From assembly GCA_020633295.1 (NCBI GenBank), contig JACKDW010000016.1, forward strand, positions 146,011-210,010: a DNA stretch of 64,000 nucleotides, given 5' to 3'. Both the position numbers and the translations under genes were made by a program. This document shows, piece after piece, positions 43,034 to 50,640 of the stretch (the stretch's first letter is position 1; every line of letters begins with the position of its first letter). Under the pieces are notes generated by a model that was not told the DNA's origin, ran no database searches, and saw only the letters and a list, made by a program, of their open reading frames with translations. This stretch comes from Myxococcales bacterium. GTDB lineage: Bacteria > Myxococcota_A > Polyangia > Nannocystales > Nannocystaceae.

Positions 43034-44050
43034 ATGAGACAGGTCTGGATCACGAGAGCCGGAGGTCCCGGCGTGCTGGAGGTGCGCGAGGCGGAGACGC
43101 CGGCGCCCGGCGCTGGCGAGCTGCGCATCGCGGTCGCGGCCGCCGGCATCAATTTCGCCGACATCATGGCGCGCATGGGGATCTACCCCGACGCGCCGCC
43201 GCTGCCCTGCGTCGTCGGCTACGAGGTCTCCGGCACCGTCGACGCGCTCGGGCCCGGCGTCGAGGGCTTCGCGCTCGGCGATCGCGTCGTCGCGGCGACG
43301 CGCTTCAACGGCTACACGAGCCACCTCTGCGTCCCGTCCGCGCACGTCAGCAAGCTCGACGACGGCGTGACCTTCGAGCGCGCCGCCGCGGTGCCGGTCA
43401 ATTACCTGACGGCCTGGTACATGCTCGTCGCGCTCGGCAACGTACAGCCCGGGCAGCGCGTGCTGATCCACGCGGTCGCGGGCGGCGTCGGGCAGGCCGC
43501 GCTGCAGATCTGCAAGTGGCGCGGCGCCGAGGTGTTCGGCACCGCGAGCGCCGGCAAGCACGAGCGCCTGCGCGAGCTCGGCGTCGACCACTGCATCGAC
43601 TACCGGTCCCAGGACTTCGAGGCGGAGGTAGGGCGCCTGACCGCAGGCGAGGGCGTCGACATCGCGCTCGACGCGGTCGGCGGGCGCTCGTTCAAGAAGA
43701 GCTACCGCTGCCTGCGCGAGCTCGGGCGCCTGTACATGTTCGGCGTCTCGAGCATCGCGACCGGCGAGCGCCGCAGCCTGCTCGCGGCGGCGCGCGGCGT
43801 GCTCGCGATGCCGCGCTACGGCGCGCTCTCGCTGATGCAGGACAACAAGGGGGTCATGGGCTTCAACCTCGGCAACCTCTGGCACCGCATCGAGGAGAGC
43901 CGGCGCTTCCTCGACGAGATCCTGGGGCTCGTGCGCGACGGGACGTTCACGCCGCAGGTCGACGCGACCTTCTCCTTCGACCAGGCCGCCGAGGCGCACG
44001 CGTACATCCAGGCGCGGAGGAACTTCGGCAAGGTGCTGCTGACGCCCTAG
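43034..44050 (+). CDS. MDR-family NADPH quinone oxidoreductase, VAT-1-like
   Basis: This medium-chain dehydrogenase/reductase has 338 residues and no zinc-binding Cys set. N-terminal GroES-like domain: VREAETPAPGAGELRI, AAGINFADIMARMG, CVVGYEVSGTVDALG and FALGDRVVA. Rossmann domain: VLIHAVAGGVGQAALQICKWRG (the AxxGxxG nucleotide motif), CIDYRSQDFE, VDIALDAVGG and the C-terminal EAHAYIQARRNFGKVLL. The pattern is closest to the synaptic-vesicle VAT-1/ quinone-reductase branch, with a characteristic QDNKGVMGFNLGNLW segment near residue 275. It likely reduces quinones or enones with NADPH. The ATG at 43034 follows a GGAGGCGAC stretch usable as ribosome site. Confidence 0.88.
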   Translation: MRQVWITRAGGPGVLEVREAETPAPGAGELRIAVAAAGINFADIMARMGIYPDAPPLPCVVGYEVSGTVDALGPGVEGFALGDRVVAATRFNGYTSHLCVPSAHVSKLDDGVTFERAAAVPVNYLTAWYMLVALGNVQPGQRVLIHAVAGGVGQAALQICKWRGAEVFGTASAGKHERLRELGVDHCIDYRSQDFEAEVGRLTAGEGVDIALDAVGGRSFKKSYRCLRELGRLYMFGVSSIATGERRSLLAAARGVLAMPRYGALSLMQDNKGVMGFNLGNLWHRIEESRRFLDEILGLVRDGTFTPQVDATFSFDQAAEAHAYIQARRNFGKVLLTP

Positions 44051-44056
44051 CGGCGC

Positions 44057-44515
44057 TCACCGGCGCATGCGCTTGCGCGCGCGGACGATCGCGCCGCCGG
44101 TCGGCGCGCTCGCGATCTCGACGTCGTCCATGAGCCGCGTGATCGCGCCGAGCCCGAGGCCGAGCCCGCGGTGCCCCGGGCGCGGCGCGACGCGCAGGTC
44201 GACCCCGTCCGACACCCGGTCCTGCAGCGCGAGCTCGACGGACTCGAAGCCGGCGCCCTCGTCGCGGGCGACGAACTCCAGAAACGGCGGGTTGTCGATA
44301 TAGAACGCGAGGTAGATCGACCCGCGGACGCCGTACTTGAGGATGTTCGTCGCCGCCTCGCTGACCGCGATCGCCAGCTCCCACTGCGCGTGCTTGGGGA
44401 AGCCGACGGCGCCGGCGAAGCGCCGCGTCTTGATCTGCGCGGTGATCACGTCCAGGTCGCGCGTGATCTCGATGGTGAGATCAGCTGCGGATGACGACGC
44501 ACCCGGCATCGTCAT
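44057..44515 (-). CDS. Serine-protein kinase / anti-sigma regulatory factor (RsbT/RsbW-like), last gene of stressosome operon
   Basis: This is a 152-residue GHKL-type kinase. The N box (AIAVSEAATNILKYG), G1 (DEGAGF) and G2 (GLGLGLGAITRLMDDVEI) are intact. It has no N-terminal extension. By pattern it is as close to RsbT as to RsbW: the LMDDVEI segment is the same as in the RsbT-like protein two genes upstream. Its start overlaps the end of the phosphatase gene by 35 bases, so it belongs to the operon rsbR-S-T-X. It may switch an unknown sigma factor or antagonist, or it may be a second stressosome kinase. No sigma-B-like gene lies in the window. Confidence 0.85.
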   Translation of the reverse strand: MTMPGASSSAADLTIEITRDLDVITAQIKTRRFAGAVGFPKHAQWELAIAVSEAATNILKYGVRGSIYLAFYIDNPPFLEFVARDEGAGFESVELALQDRVSDGVDLRVAPRPGHRGLGLGLGAITRLMDDVEIASAPTGGAIVRARKRMRR

Positions 44516-45053
44516 GCTCCTTCGCGTGGTTCGCCAGCAGGAAGTCCGCGATCTCCTGAGCGCCGCGGCCCGCGAGCGTCGAGAGGTCGAAGCGGCTCGA
44601 GATCCCGTCCGTGAACATCACGAGCGTGTCGCCGGGGCGCAGCTGCGCCTCGCGGACGACGACCTTGCGCAGGCGGGTGCCGACGACGCCGGGCGAGGTC
44701 AGCAGGTGGATCTCGCCGGCGCCGTGGTACTTGAGCTCGACGTTGCCGACGGCGGCGTGACGCACCCGCCCGGTCTCGCGCTCGATCGTCACGATCGTCA
44801 TGACGACGCCGCGCGTCGGCCGGATCGCGCGATCGCAGCCCTCGATGAGGCGGTCGAGCGGCTCGCGCCAGTGGTCCGCGATGTACTCGCAGGCCGCGAT
44901 CGAGGCCCGCGCGGCGCCGGGCCCGTGTCCGAGGCCGTCGATCAGCGCGGTGAACAGGAGGTCCTTGGAGTCGTGGACGGCGATCGCGTCCCCGCACGCG
45001 CGCTCCCCCGGGAGCGCCCGGATGGCGGTTCCGAGCTCGATCCTCACGCTCAT
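44481..45053 (-). CDS. rsbX: RsbX-type PP2C phosphatase of the stressosome
   Basis: This protein is a small PP2C/SpoIIE-type phosphatase of 190 residues. Metal-binding Asp residues are in ACGDAIAV, ALIDGLGHGPGA and MFTDGISSRF, and the C-terminal DDAGCVV motif closes the site. There is no sensor domain, which fits RsbX, the phosphatase that resets phosphorylated RsbS and RsbR, rather than RsbU. The ATG at 45053 overlaps the stop of the rsbT-like gene by four bases (ATGA), so translation is coupled. Cytoplasmic. In this operon it would end the stress response by restoring the stressosome. Confidence 0.85.
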   Translation of the reverse strand: MSVRIELGTAIRALPGERACGDAIAVHDSKDLLFTALIDGLGHGPGAARASIAACEYIADHWREPLDRLIEGCDRAIRPTRGVVMTIVTIERETGRVRHAAVGNVELKYHGAGEIHLLTSPGVVGTRLRKVVVREAQLRPGDTLVMFTDGISSRFDLSTLAGRGAQEIADFLLANHAKEHDDAGCVVIRS

Positions 45054-45706
45054 TTGTACTTCCGAACCACGATCCGCGTGCCCTCGCCGCGCGCCGTCTC
45101 GATCTCGAAGTCGTCCATGAGGTTCTTGCACCCGAGGATGCCGAGGCCCATGCCCGTCTTCGACTTGAACGACCCGCCGAGGATCTCGTCGATGTGCGGG
45201 ATGCCGGGGCCGTCGTCGCGGGCCTCGATCTCGAGCCCCGCGCGCGGCGGCGCGATGTAGCGGAGCGTGACGACGCCCTCGCCGACGTAGCGATAGATGT
45301 TGCGCGCGAGCTCGGAGACCGCGGTCGAGACCTTGACCTGATCCGTGCGCCCGAAGCCGAGGTTCGACGCCATCCCGCGCGCGGTCGTCCGCGCGTCGAC
45401 GATGTGCTGCTCGCTCGTGATCTTCACGATCCGCGCGCCCTGCTGCAGCTCGCGCTCGCGCTCGCGGTGACGCACGCGCAGCAGCACCTCGATGCGCTCG
45501 GCGCAGTCCTGCCGGGCCGCCGGCGACGCGGCGAACAGCTCCATCCCGCGGCGCAGCTCCTTGAGCAGGCGCGCGTGGTCCGTGAGGCTGTCGAGCTCGC
45601 TCTCCTTCACCCCCGCGCGCTTGAGCGCCATCCGCACGATGGCGCGCGAGGAGATGCCGCTGTAGTGGCGGCTCAGGACCGAGCAGATGTCCGTGAACAT
45701 CGTCAT
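45050..45706 (-). CDS. rsbT: RsbT-like switch kinase with extra N-terminal domain
   Basis: This protein has 218 residues, against about 130 for Bacillus RsbT. The C-terminal GHKL domain (about 95-218) has N box STAVSELARNIYRYVG, G1 ARDDGPGI and G2 GMGLGILGCKNLMDDFEIET, all usual RsbT landmarks. The extra 90 residues are helical (FTDICSVLSRHYSGISSRA; MALKRAGVKESELDSL; LLKELRRGMELFAAS) and may dock onto the stressosome or a partner. RsbT phosphorylates RsbS and RsbR and is released on stress to activate a downstream target. It lies 13 bases after rsbS and shares an ATGA overlap with rsbX. Confidence 0.88.
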   Translation of the reverse strand: MTMFTDICSVLSRHYSGISSRAIVRMALKRAGVKESELDSLTDHARLLKELRRGMELFAASPAARQDCAERIEVLLRVRHRERERELQQGARIVKITSEQHIVDARTTARGMASNLGFGRTDQVKVSTAVSELARNIYRYVGEGVVTLRYIAPPRAGLEIEARDDGPGIPHIDEILGGSFKSKTGMGLGILGCKNLMDDFEIETARGEGTRIVVRKYK

Positions 45707-45719
45707 CGAGGATTCCGGG

Positions 45720-46142
45720 TCAGGACGCCTCTTCGAGCTCCTCGATCAGCATCTCCTCGATGAGCGCGTCGGTCGCCTCGCGCTCGCGCGCGAGCTCCTC
45801 GAGGATGTCGAGCGCGCTCTCGAGGTTCAGGGTCGTCTCGACGCCCTCGAGATCCATCCCCATCTCGACGAGCGTGATCGCCATCGCGGCGTCGAGCCCG
45901 GCGAGCACCGTCATCACGCCCATGCAGCGCGCGATCTTGGCGATCTCGCGCACGGAGCTGGCGATGTAGCTGTCGAAGGTGTCGACGCCCGAGACCTCGA
46001 TGACGAGGCCGAACACGTCGCGCTGCTGGGAGTCCTGCGCGATGTTCTCCTTGAGCTCCGCCACGAGATCATCGCTCAGCTCGATCTGGATCGAGACGAT
46101 CAGGTTACCCCGGAGCTTGATGATCGGGATCCTGCGCGCCAT
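45720..46142 (-). CDS. rsbS: RsbS-type STAS antagonist
   Basis: This is a single STAS domain of 140 residues. PIIKLRGNLIVSIQIELSD is the opening strand and LVIEVSGVDTFDSYIASSV holds Ser58, the match of the RsbS residue phosphorylated by RsbT (S59 in Bacillus). GLDAAMAITLVEMGMDLEGV is the usual third element. A C-terminal helix of about 25 residues (ILEELAREREATDALIEEM) is longer than in Bacillus RsbS and strongly acidic. It forms the core shell of the stressosome with RsbR. The gene starts four bases after the rsbR stop. Confidence 0.92.
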   Translation of the reverse strand: MARRIPIIKLRGNLIVSIQIELSDDLVAELKENIAQDSQQRDVFGLVIEVSGVDTFDSYIASSVREIAKIARCMGVMTVLAGLDAAMAITLVEMGMDLEGVETTLNLESALDILEELAREREATDALIEEMLIEELEEAS

Positions 46143-46146
46143 CGGG

Positions 46147-47205
46147 CTACCCCTTCCGCCCGGCCTTCGGGTCCACGCGCTGGCTCCGGATGTAGCGGAG
46201 GCAGTCCTTGAGGCCGTCCTTGATGTTCCGCAGCGTGTTGACCTCGGTCAGGTCCGCGCCGATCTCGACGAGCGTCTGCGCGATCGCGGGGCTGAGCCCC
46301 GTCAGCACGCAGCGGCTGCCGAGCAGGTTGGCCGCGCGGATGACCTTGAGCAGGTAGTCCGCGGTCTTGGTGTCGACGACCTCGACGCCGGTCACGTCGA
46401 TGATGACGCAGCGCGACTGCGTCTCGACGATGCGGTCGAGCAGGTTGGTCATGAGCTCGAGGCTGCGGCGCGTGTCGACGACGCCGACGATCGGGAGCAC
46501 GAGGATGTCGTCCCAGATCTCCATGACGGGCGTCGAGAGCTCGCTGATCGCGGCCTCCTGCTCCTGGATCAGCGCGGTCTGGCGCTCGAGCTCGGTCGAG
46601 AGCGAGGCCGAGGTCTCGGTGAGCGCGACGCGCCAGCGCGCCGCCTCGCCGCCCCAGGCCGCGTCCGGGCGGATCCGGAACTCGCAGCGCTCCTCGCCCT
46701 GCCCCATGCAGCGCGTCTCGATCGCCAGCACAGGCCTTCCGAGGAAGGCGGTGCACCAGCCGCTGAGGTAGCCGGCGAGCGCGTGGCAGACGGGGTGCTC
46801 GTCCGGGCCCAGGTGCGCGAGGTGAACCTCGGCCTCGTACGAGTTGCGCCACCAGCCCGCGACGTCGAGCGCGCCCGCGGCCTGGTCATGCGAGCAGCTC
46901 GTGACCTCGAGCGCGGCCGCGCCGAGCCACGCCTGCAGCGCGAAGGCCAGCTGCAGCCGATCCTCCGCGCGCTCGACCGCGAAGGTCTCGGCGAGCGCCG
47001 CGTAGTCATCCTGACCGCAGCGGTAGCCGAACTGCGACAGCGTCGCGCGCGCGAGCGAGCTCCCGAGTTGCTCGTAGAGGAGCGCCCGCAGCACGCCGAG
47101 CGACTCCTGGCGGACGAGCACGACGCGCTCGCGTCCGAGCGTGACGCGGCCGTCCGCGATTGCGAAATTCAGCGACTGCTTGAAGTCGATATCGGACGCC
47201 TTCAT
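46147..47205 (-). CDS. rsbR: RsbR co-antagonist with a XylR/V4R-type sensor domain
   Basis: This protein has 352 residues and a GAGGAGCC ribosome site. The N-terminal 185 residues are a XylR_N plus V4R (4-vinyl-reductase) sensor: GVLRALLYEQLGSSLARATL, FGYRCGQDDY, GWWRNSYEAEVHL, CHALAGYLSGWCTAFLGRP and ETRCMGQGEERCEF. C140, E163, C166 and C174 have the same spacing as the zinc ligands of MopR/DmpR. The C-terminal STAS domain (about 228-345) is RsbR-like, with PIVGVVDTRR (T245) and VTGVEVVDTKTADYLL (T279) matching the two Thr residues phosphorylated by RsbT. Usual RsbR sensors are globin-like or LOV/PAS; the aromatic-compound sensor here is rare. It heads the operon. Confidence 0.9.
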   Translation of the reverse strand: MKASDIDFKQSLNFAIADGRVTLGRERVVLVRQESLGVLRALLYEQLGSSLARATLSQFGYRCGQDDYAALAETFAVERAEDRLQLAFALQAWLGAAALEVTSCSHDQAAGALDVAGWWRNSYEAEVHLAHLGPDEHPVCHALAGYLSGWCTAFLGRPVLAIETRCMGQGEERCEFRIRPDAAWGGEAARWRVALTETSASLSTELERQTALIQEQEAAISELSTPVMEIWDDILVLPIVGVVDTRRSLELMTNLLDRIVETQSRCVIIDVTGVEVVDTKTADYLLKVIRAANLLGSRCVLTGLSPAIAQTLVEIGADLTEVNTLRNIKDGLKDCLRYIRSQRVDPKAGRKG

Positions 47206-47406
47206 CGGCTCCTCGCCCCCATCATTGGACGACCTATTGAATCATCATCCTTCACCGACGGACAGATCAGGTTTTCGAGCGCGCCGCCGCGACGGCGCGC
47301 CACGCACGACACCGCGCGCGGTCGAGCGCGCGCGCTCACGACGATCCGCGAGCGCGCGCCCGCGCGCCGCGAGCCTCGCCGCGAGCCGCGAAGCCGACCG
47401 CGTCGG

Positions 47407-49359
47407 TCAGCCGGATGGCCCGGCGACGCGGCGCGCGGCGCCCTCCTGCTCCGCGCCGGGCAGGCGGATGGTGAAGGTGCTCCCGACGCCGAGCGTGCTC
47501 TCCACCGTGATCCCGCCGCCCAGCATCTCGCAGATCTTCTTACAGATCGCCAGCCCGAGCCCTGTACCGCCGTACAGCCGCGTCGTCGAGCCGTCGGCCT
47601 GCGTGAAAGGTTCGAAGATCGACTCGAGCTTCCCCGCGGGGATCCCGATCCCGGTGTCACGCACCGAGATCTCGAACCACGGGCCGTCGGGCTGCTCGCG
47701 CACGACGCACCCGACGTGCACGGCGCCGTCGCGCGTGAACTTGGCGGCGTTGCCGACGAGGTTGATGAGCACCTGCCGGAGCTTGGTGGGATCGGTGCGG
47801 CAGCGCTCGATCGGACCCTCGAAGCTCGTGGTGATCGCGTTGCCGCGCGCGGCGGCGATCGGGCGCACGGTCATCGCTACGCGCTCGATCGCGTCGGGCA
47901 GCGTGACCTCCTCGATGCGCAGCTCGGCGCGGCCGGCCTCGATCTTGGAGAGGTCGAGGATGTCGTTGATCAGGCCGAGGAGGTGGTTGGCGGCGAGCAG
48001 GATGCGCTCGAGATCGGAGCGCTCCTCGTGGTTGGTGCTCTCCTCGTGCAGCAGCTCGGCGTAGCCGATGATCGCGTTGAGCGGCGTCCGCAGCTCGTGG
48101 CTCATGGTCGCGAGGAACACGCTCTTGGCCTGGCTCGCCTCGATCGCGCGCAGCTCCGCGTTCTTGCGCTCCTCGATCTCGCGCTGGAGATCGACGGTGC
48201 GCTCGTGCACGCGCAGCTCGAGCGTGTCTCGGGCCTTGATCAGCTCGCGCTCGGCCGCCTTGCGCTCGCTGATGTCCTGGGCGTAGACGCGGACGCTGTC
48301 CCACGCGGGCGCGTAGTGGATGTGCTGCTCGTACCAGGTCCCGCGCTCCTCGATCTCGCGCACGAGGTTGACGCCCTCGTCGGCGTCGAAGCGCGCGATG
48401 ACGGAGCGCACGCCCTCGATCAGCGCGTTCGCGGCGTCCTTGGGGAGCGCCGCCATCGCGGGGTTCATGTAGCTCAGCGTGCCCGTGCGGCTGAACTCGA
48501 GCACGGGGTTGGGGTCGAGCTCGGGGAACGACGCGAGCCGCATCATCTCCTCCTCGAGCTCCTGCGTCGCGGTCTCCTCGACGCGCAGCCCGACCCGCCG
48601 CTGCCCCGACTCGCGCCACTGGGTGACCGCGAGCGCGAACTCCTGCACCTCGCCGTCGAGCCCGCGCAGGCGCATCGACGTGCTCGCCCGCGCGTCGCCG
48701 GAGAGCAGCTCCTCGACCTGCTCCGTCGGCGTCTCACCGAGCTCGGCGAAGACGTCGACGAGCTCCGCGAGCGGCCGCCCCAGCACCTCGCGCTGCTCGT
48801 AGCCGAGGACCGCGACCGCGGCGGTGTTCCACAGGACGATGTGCCCGCGCTCGTCGAGGACCACGAGCGCGTCGTCGGTGTGGGTCGCCCAGGCGTCGAC
48901 CAGCGAGCGCGCCGCGCCGCTCGAGCGCTGGAGCCGTACGCGCGCGGCCTCGACGCGCTCCCGCAGCGCCCGCGCGCTCCACGGCCCGCAGAGCACGTCG
49001 TCCGCCCCCTCCCGCATGGCGCCGCCGAGCTCGGCGGGCTCCTCGATGAGCACGATGGTCGCGACCTGCGGGTACCCCAGCAGCTCACGCGTGTACTCCC
49101 GCGCCCCGACGAGCGAGCGGTCGAGCACCACGATCGCCGCGCTCGCGGGCCCGAGCTCCGCCCGCGCCTGGTCGAGCGAGCGCCGCCTCGGCGCCACGCC
49201 GAGCTCGCGGAGCCCGTGCTCGAGCGTCGCGAACACGGCGTCTGGCCGCGTCACGTAGAGGAGCGCGCCGTGCAAGTCGCTCGAGGATACCCCGGAACGC
49301 GCGCACGGTGCAGGAGCGCGGCGCCCGTGCGCTCGCGGCGATGTAAACGCGACGCGCAC
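47407..49359 (-). CDS. Hybrid-like PAS histidine kinase next to the stressosome operon
   Basis: This protein has 650 residues from a GTG at 49359; the first 30 residues read as noise, so a later start is possible. Residues about 32-145 look like a degenerate receiver domain (AAIVVLDRSLVGARE, with VLD at the phospho-site; ATIVLIEEP; GADDVLCGPW). PAS domain 1 (about 155-270, LVVLDERGHIVLWNTAAVAVL), PAS 2 (about 280-390, VLEFSRTGTLSYMNPAM) and a coiled coil follow. HisKA has His421 in MSHELRTPLNAIIGY; HATPase has LINLVGNAAKFT, DTGIGIPAGK and GGTGLGLAICKKI. No own response regulator is near. It lies 200 bases upstream of rsbR on the same strand; a functional link is possible but unproven. Confidence 0.85.
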   Translation of the reverse strand: MRVAFTSPRAHGRRAPAPCARSGVSSSDLHGALLYVTRPDAVFATLEHGLRELGVAPRRRSLDQARAELGPASAAIVVLDRSLVGAREYTRELLGYPQVATIVLIEEPAELGGAMREGADDVLCGPWSARALRERVEAARVRLQRSSGAARSLVDAWATHTDDALVVLDERGHIVLWNTAAVAVLGYEQREVLGRPLAELVDVFAELGETPTEQVEELLSGDARASTSMRLRGLDGEVQEFALAVTQWRESGQRRVGLRVEETATQELEEEMMRLASFPELDPNPVLEFSRTGTLSYMNPAMAALPKDAANALIEGVRSVIARFDADEGVNLVREIEERGTWYEQHIHYAPAWDSVRVYAQDISERKAAERELIKARDTLELRVHERTVDLQREIEERKNAELRAIEASQAKSVFLATMSHELRTPLNAIIGYAELLHEESTNHEERSDLERILLAANHLLGLINDILDLSKIEAGRAELRIEEVTLPDAIERVAMTVRPIAAARGNAITTSFEGPIERCRTDPTKLRQVLINLVGNAAKFTRDGAVHVGCVVREQPDGPWFEISVRDTGIGIPAGKLESIFEPFTQADGSTTRLYGGTGLGLAICKKICEMLGGGITVESTLGVGSTFTIRLPGAEQEGAARRVAGPSG

Positions 49360-49440
49360 AGCCGCCCCACGTCGCCTGGCCGTGAATACACATCCATTGC
49401 GCGCGGCGACGCGATCGAGCGCCGCGCGAACTCGCTCGCC

Positions 49441-49536
49441 GCGCGATCAGCCGCGCGATCAGCCGCGCGATCAGCCGCGCGATCAGCCGCGCGATCAGCC
49501 GCGCGATCAGCCGCGCGATCGGCCGCGCGATCGGCC
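49441..49536. repeat. 12-bp tandem repeat, 8 copies
   Basis: GCGCGATCAGCC is repeated six times exactly, then twice with one change (GATCGGCC). It lies about 80-180 bases upstream of the hybrid kinase start. It has no spacers, so it is not a CRISPR. An ACATGT motif (49545-49550) follows immediately. Confidence 0.9.
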
Positions 49537-49598
49537 GCGCTCACACATGTCCCAAGATTCTCTATGTACGGTCGCGCGCCGTCTCGTTCGCGCGCGGC

Positions 49599-50432
49599 TC
49601 AGAGCGTGAGCACGCCGCGCAGCACGGTCACCGCGTGGCCGGTGATCTCGACGCGATCGCGACGCAGCGCGAGCTCGAGCTCGCCGCCGCGCCGCGACAC
49701 CTGCCGCGCGAAGAGCTCGTCGCGCCCGAACCGCGCGGCCCACAACGGCGCGAGCGCGCAGTGCAGCGAGCCGGTCACGGGATCCTCCAGGATCCCGAAG
49801 CGCGGCGCGAAGTACCGCGACACGAAGTCGGCGACGCGCGCTCCAGGCGTGACCGCCGACGCGCCCCCGCGCGCGGTCACGCCGACGCCCGGCGCGTCGA
49901 CGCTCGCGAGCGCGCCGAAGTCCGGGGCGACGCGCGCGACCGCGTCCGGGCTCTCGAGCTCGAGCAGGTAGCCGACGCCGCTCGACCAGCACCCCCGCGC
50001 CCGCGACACCCCGAGCGCCTCGAGCAGCCCGGGGGGCGGCGACGCCTCGCGCGGGAGATCGCGCGGGAAGTCCATCGTGATGGCGCCGTCGGGCCGGCGC
50101 GTGCATGCGAGCACGCCGTGTACGCGCGAGCGAAACCGGATCGGGCGCGCCGCCTCCGCGCGGCCCGAAGACCACAGCGCGTGGGCGGAGGCCAGGGTCG
50201 CGTGCCCGCAGAGGTCAACCTCGGCGCCCGGCGTGAACCACCGGATCGGCGCCTCACCGCCCTCGGCGAGCGCGCCCGCGATCACGAACGCGGTCTCCGA
50301 GAGGTTCATCTCGACCGCGATCTCCTGCATGCGCGCGTCGTCGAGCCAGTCGTCGAGCACGCAGACCGCCGCGGGGTTGCCCCGCAGCGGCGCGCGCGTG
50401 AAGGCGTCTACCTGGATCAGCGGGAGCTCCAC
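49599..50432 (-). CDS. PhzF-family isomerase-like protein
   Basis: This protein has 277 residues in two similar halves, as in PhzF and diaminopimelate epimerase-fold proteins. N-terminal half: VDAFTRAPLRGNPAAVCVLDDW and MNLSETAFVIAG with the catalytic Glu46; WFTPGAEVDLCGHATLASAHAL follows. C-terminal half: FAPRFGILEDPVTGSLHCALAPLW. These are the standard PhzF signatures. True PhzF isomerises dihydro-hydroxyanthranilate in phenazine synthesis, but no other phenazine gene is present, so this is probably a general PhzF-like isomerase of unknown substrate. Cytoplasmic. Divergent from the FIST gene. Confidence 0.88.
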   Translation of the reverse strand: MELPLIQVDAFTRAPLRGNPAAVCVLDDWLDDARMQEIAVEMNLSETAFVIAGALAEGGEAPIRWFTPGAEVDLCGHATLASAHALWSSGRAEAARPIRFRSRVHGVLACTRRPDGAITMDFPRDLPREASPPPGLLEALGVSRARGCWSSGVGYLLELESPDAVARVAPDFGALASVDAPGVGVTARGGASAVTPGARVADFVSRYFAPRFGILEDPVTGSLHCALAPLWAARFGRDELFARQVSRRGGELELALRRDRVEITGHAVTVLRGVLTL

Positions 50433-50534
50433 GCCGTGGTTGTACTGAACTCCCGCGCGCCTCGCCAGCGACCCTCCGAGGATGCAGGCGCTTCCCGACG
50501 ACCGCGGGATCGTTCACCATCGCGAAGAGGCGCC

Positions 50535-50640
50535 CGTGGACGTCACGATCACGCCACGACGATCGCCAGGACGATCGCCATGAAGATCGCCAGGACGATC
50601 GCCATGAAGATCCCATGAAGGTCCCATGAAGATCCCATGA
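50535..50640 (+). repeat. Tandem 11/12-bp repeats forming the leader of the FIST gene
   Basis: Units GACGATCGCCAG, GATCGCCATGAA (12 bases) change to GATCCCATGAA (11 bases) near the gene start. The array runs into the start codon at 50637. Confidence 0.85.
50580..50640 (+). promoter_or_regulatory. Chain of overlapping micro-ORFs leading into the FIST gene
   Basis: Five ATGs stand in this stretch (50580, 50604, 50615, 50626, 50637). Those at 50604, 50615 and 50626 each open a four-codon ORF (MKIP, MKVP, MKIP) that stops at a TGA overlapping the next ATG by four bases (ATGA). The last TGA overlaps the FIST start. The ATG at 50580 gives MKIARTIAMKIP and ends on the same stop as the first. The FIST start itself has no ribosome site, so it may rely on stop-restart translation. 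This is read directly from sequence; the mechanism is inference. Confidence 0.6.

Noticed and set aside
44057..44515. Firm naming of the last stressosome gene as rsbW
   Set aside because: Its GHKL motifs fit RsbT as well as RsbW, and there is no sigma-B or RsbV gene nearby to decide.
49441..49536. Regular repeats that could be a CRISPR array
   Set aside because: Units are contiguous 12-mers without spacers, and no cas gene is present.
45979..49971. A 1330-codon open frame on the plus strand
   Set aside because: It is antisense to rsbS, rsbR, the hybrid kinase and part of phzF. No domain pattern and composition typical of a shadow frame.
49599..50432. A phenazine biosynthesis cluster suggested by the PhzF-like gene
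   Set aside because: No other phz gene is in the neighbourhood, and PhzF-like isomerases are common outside phenazine producers.
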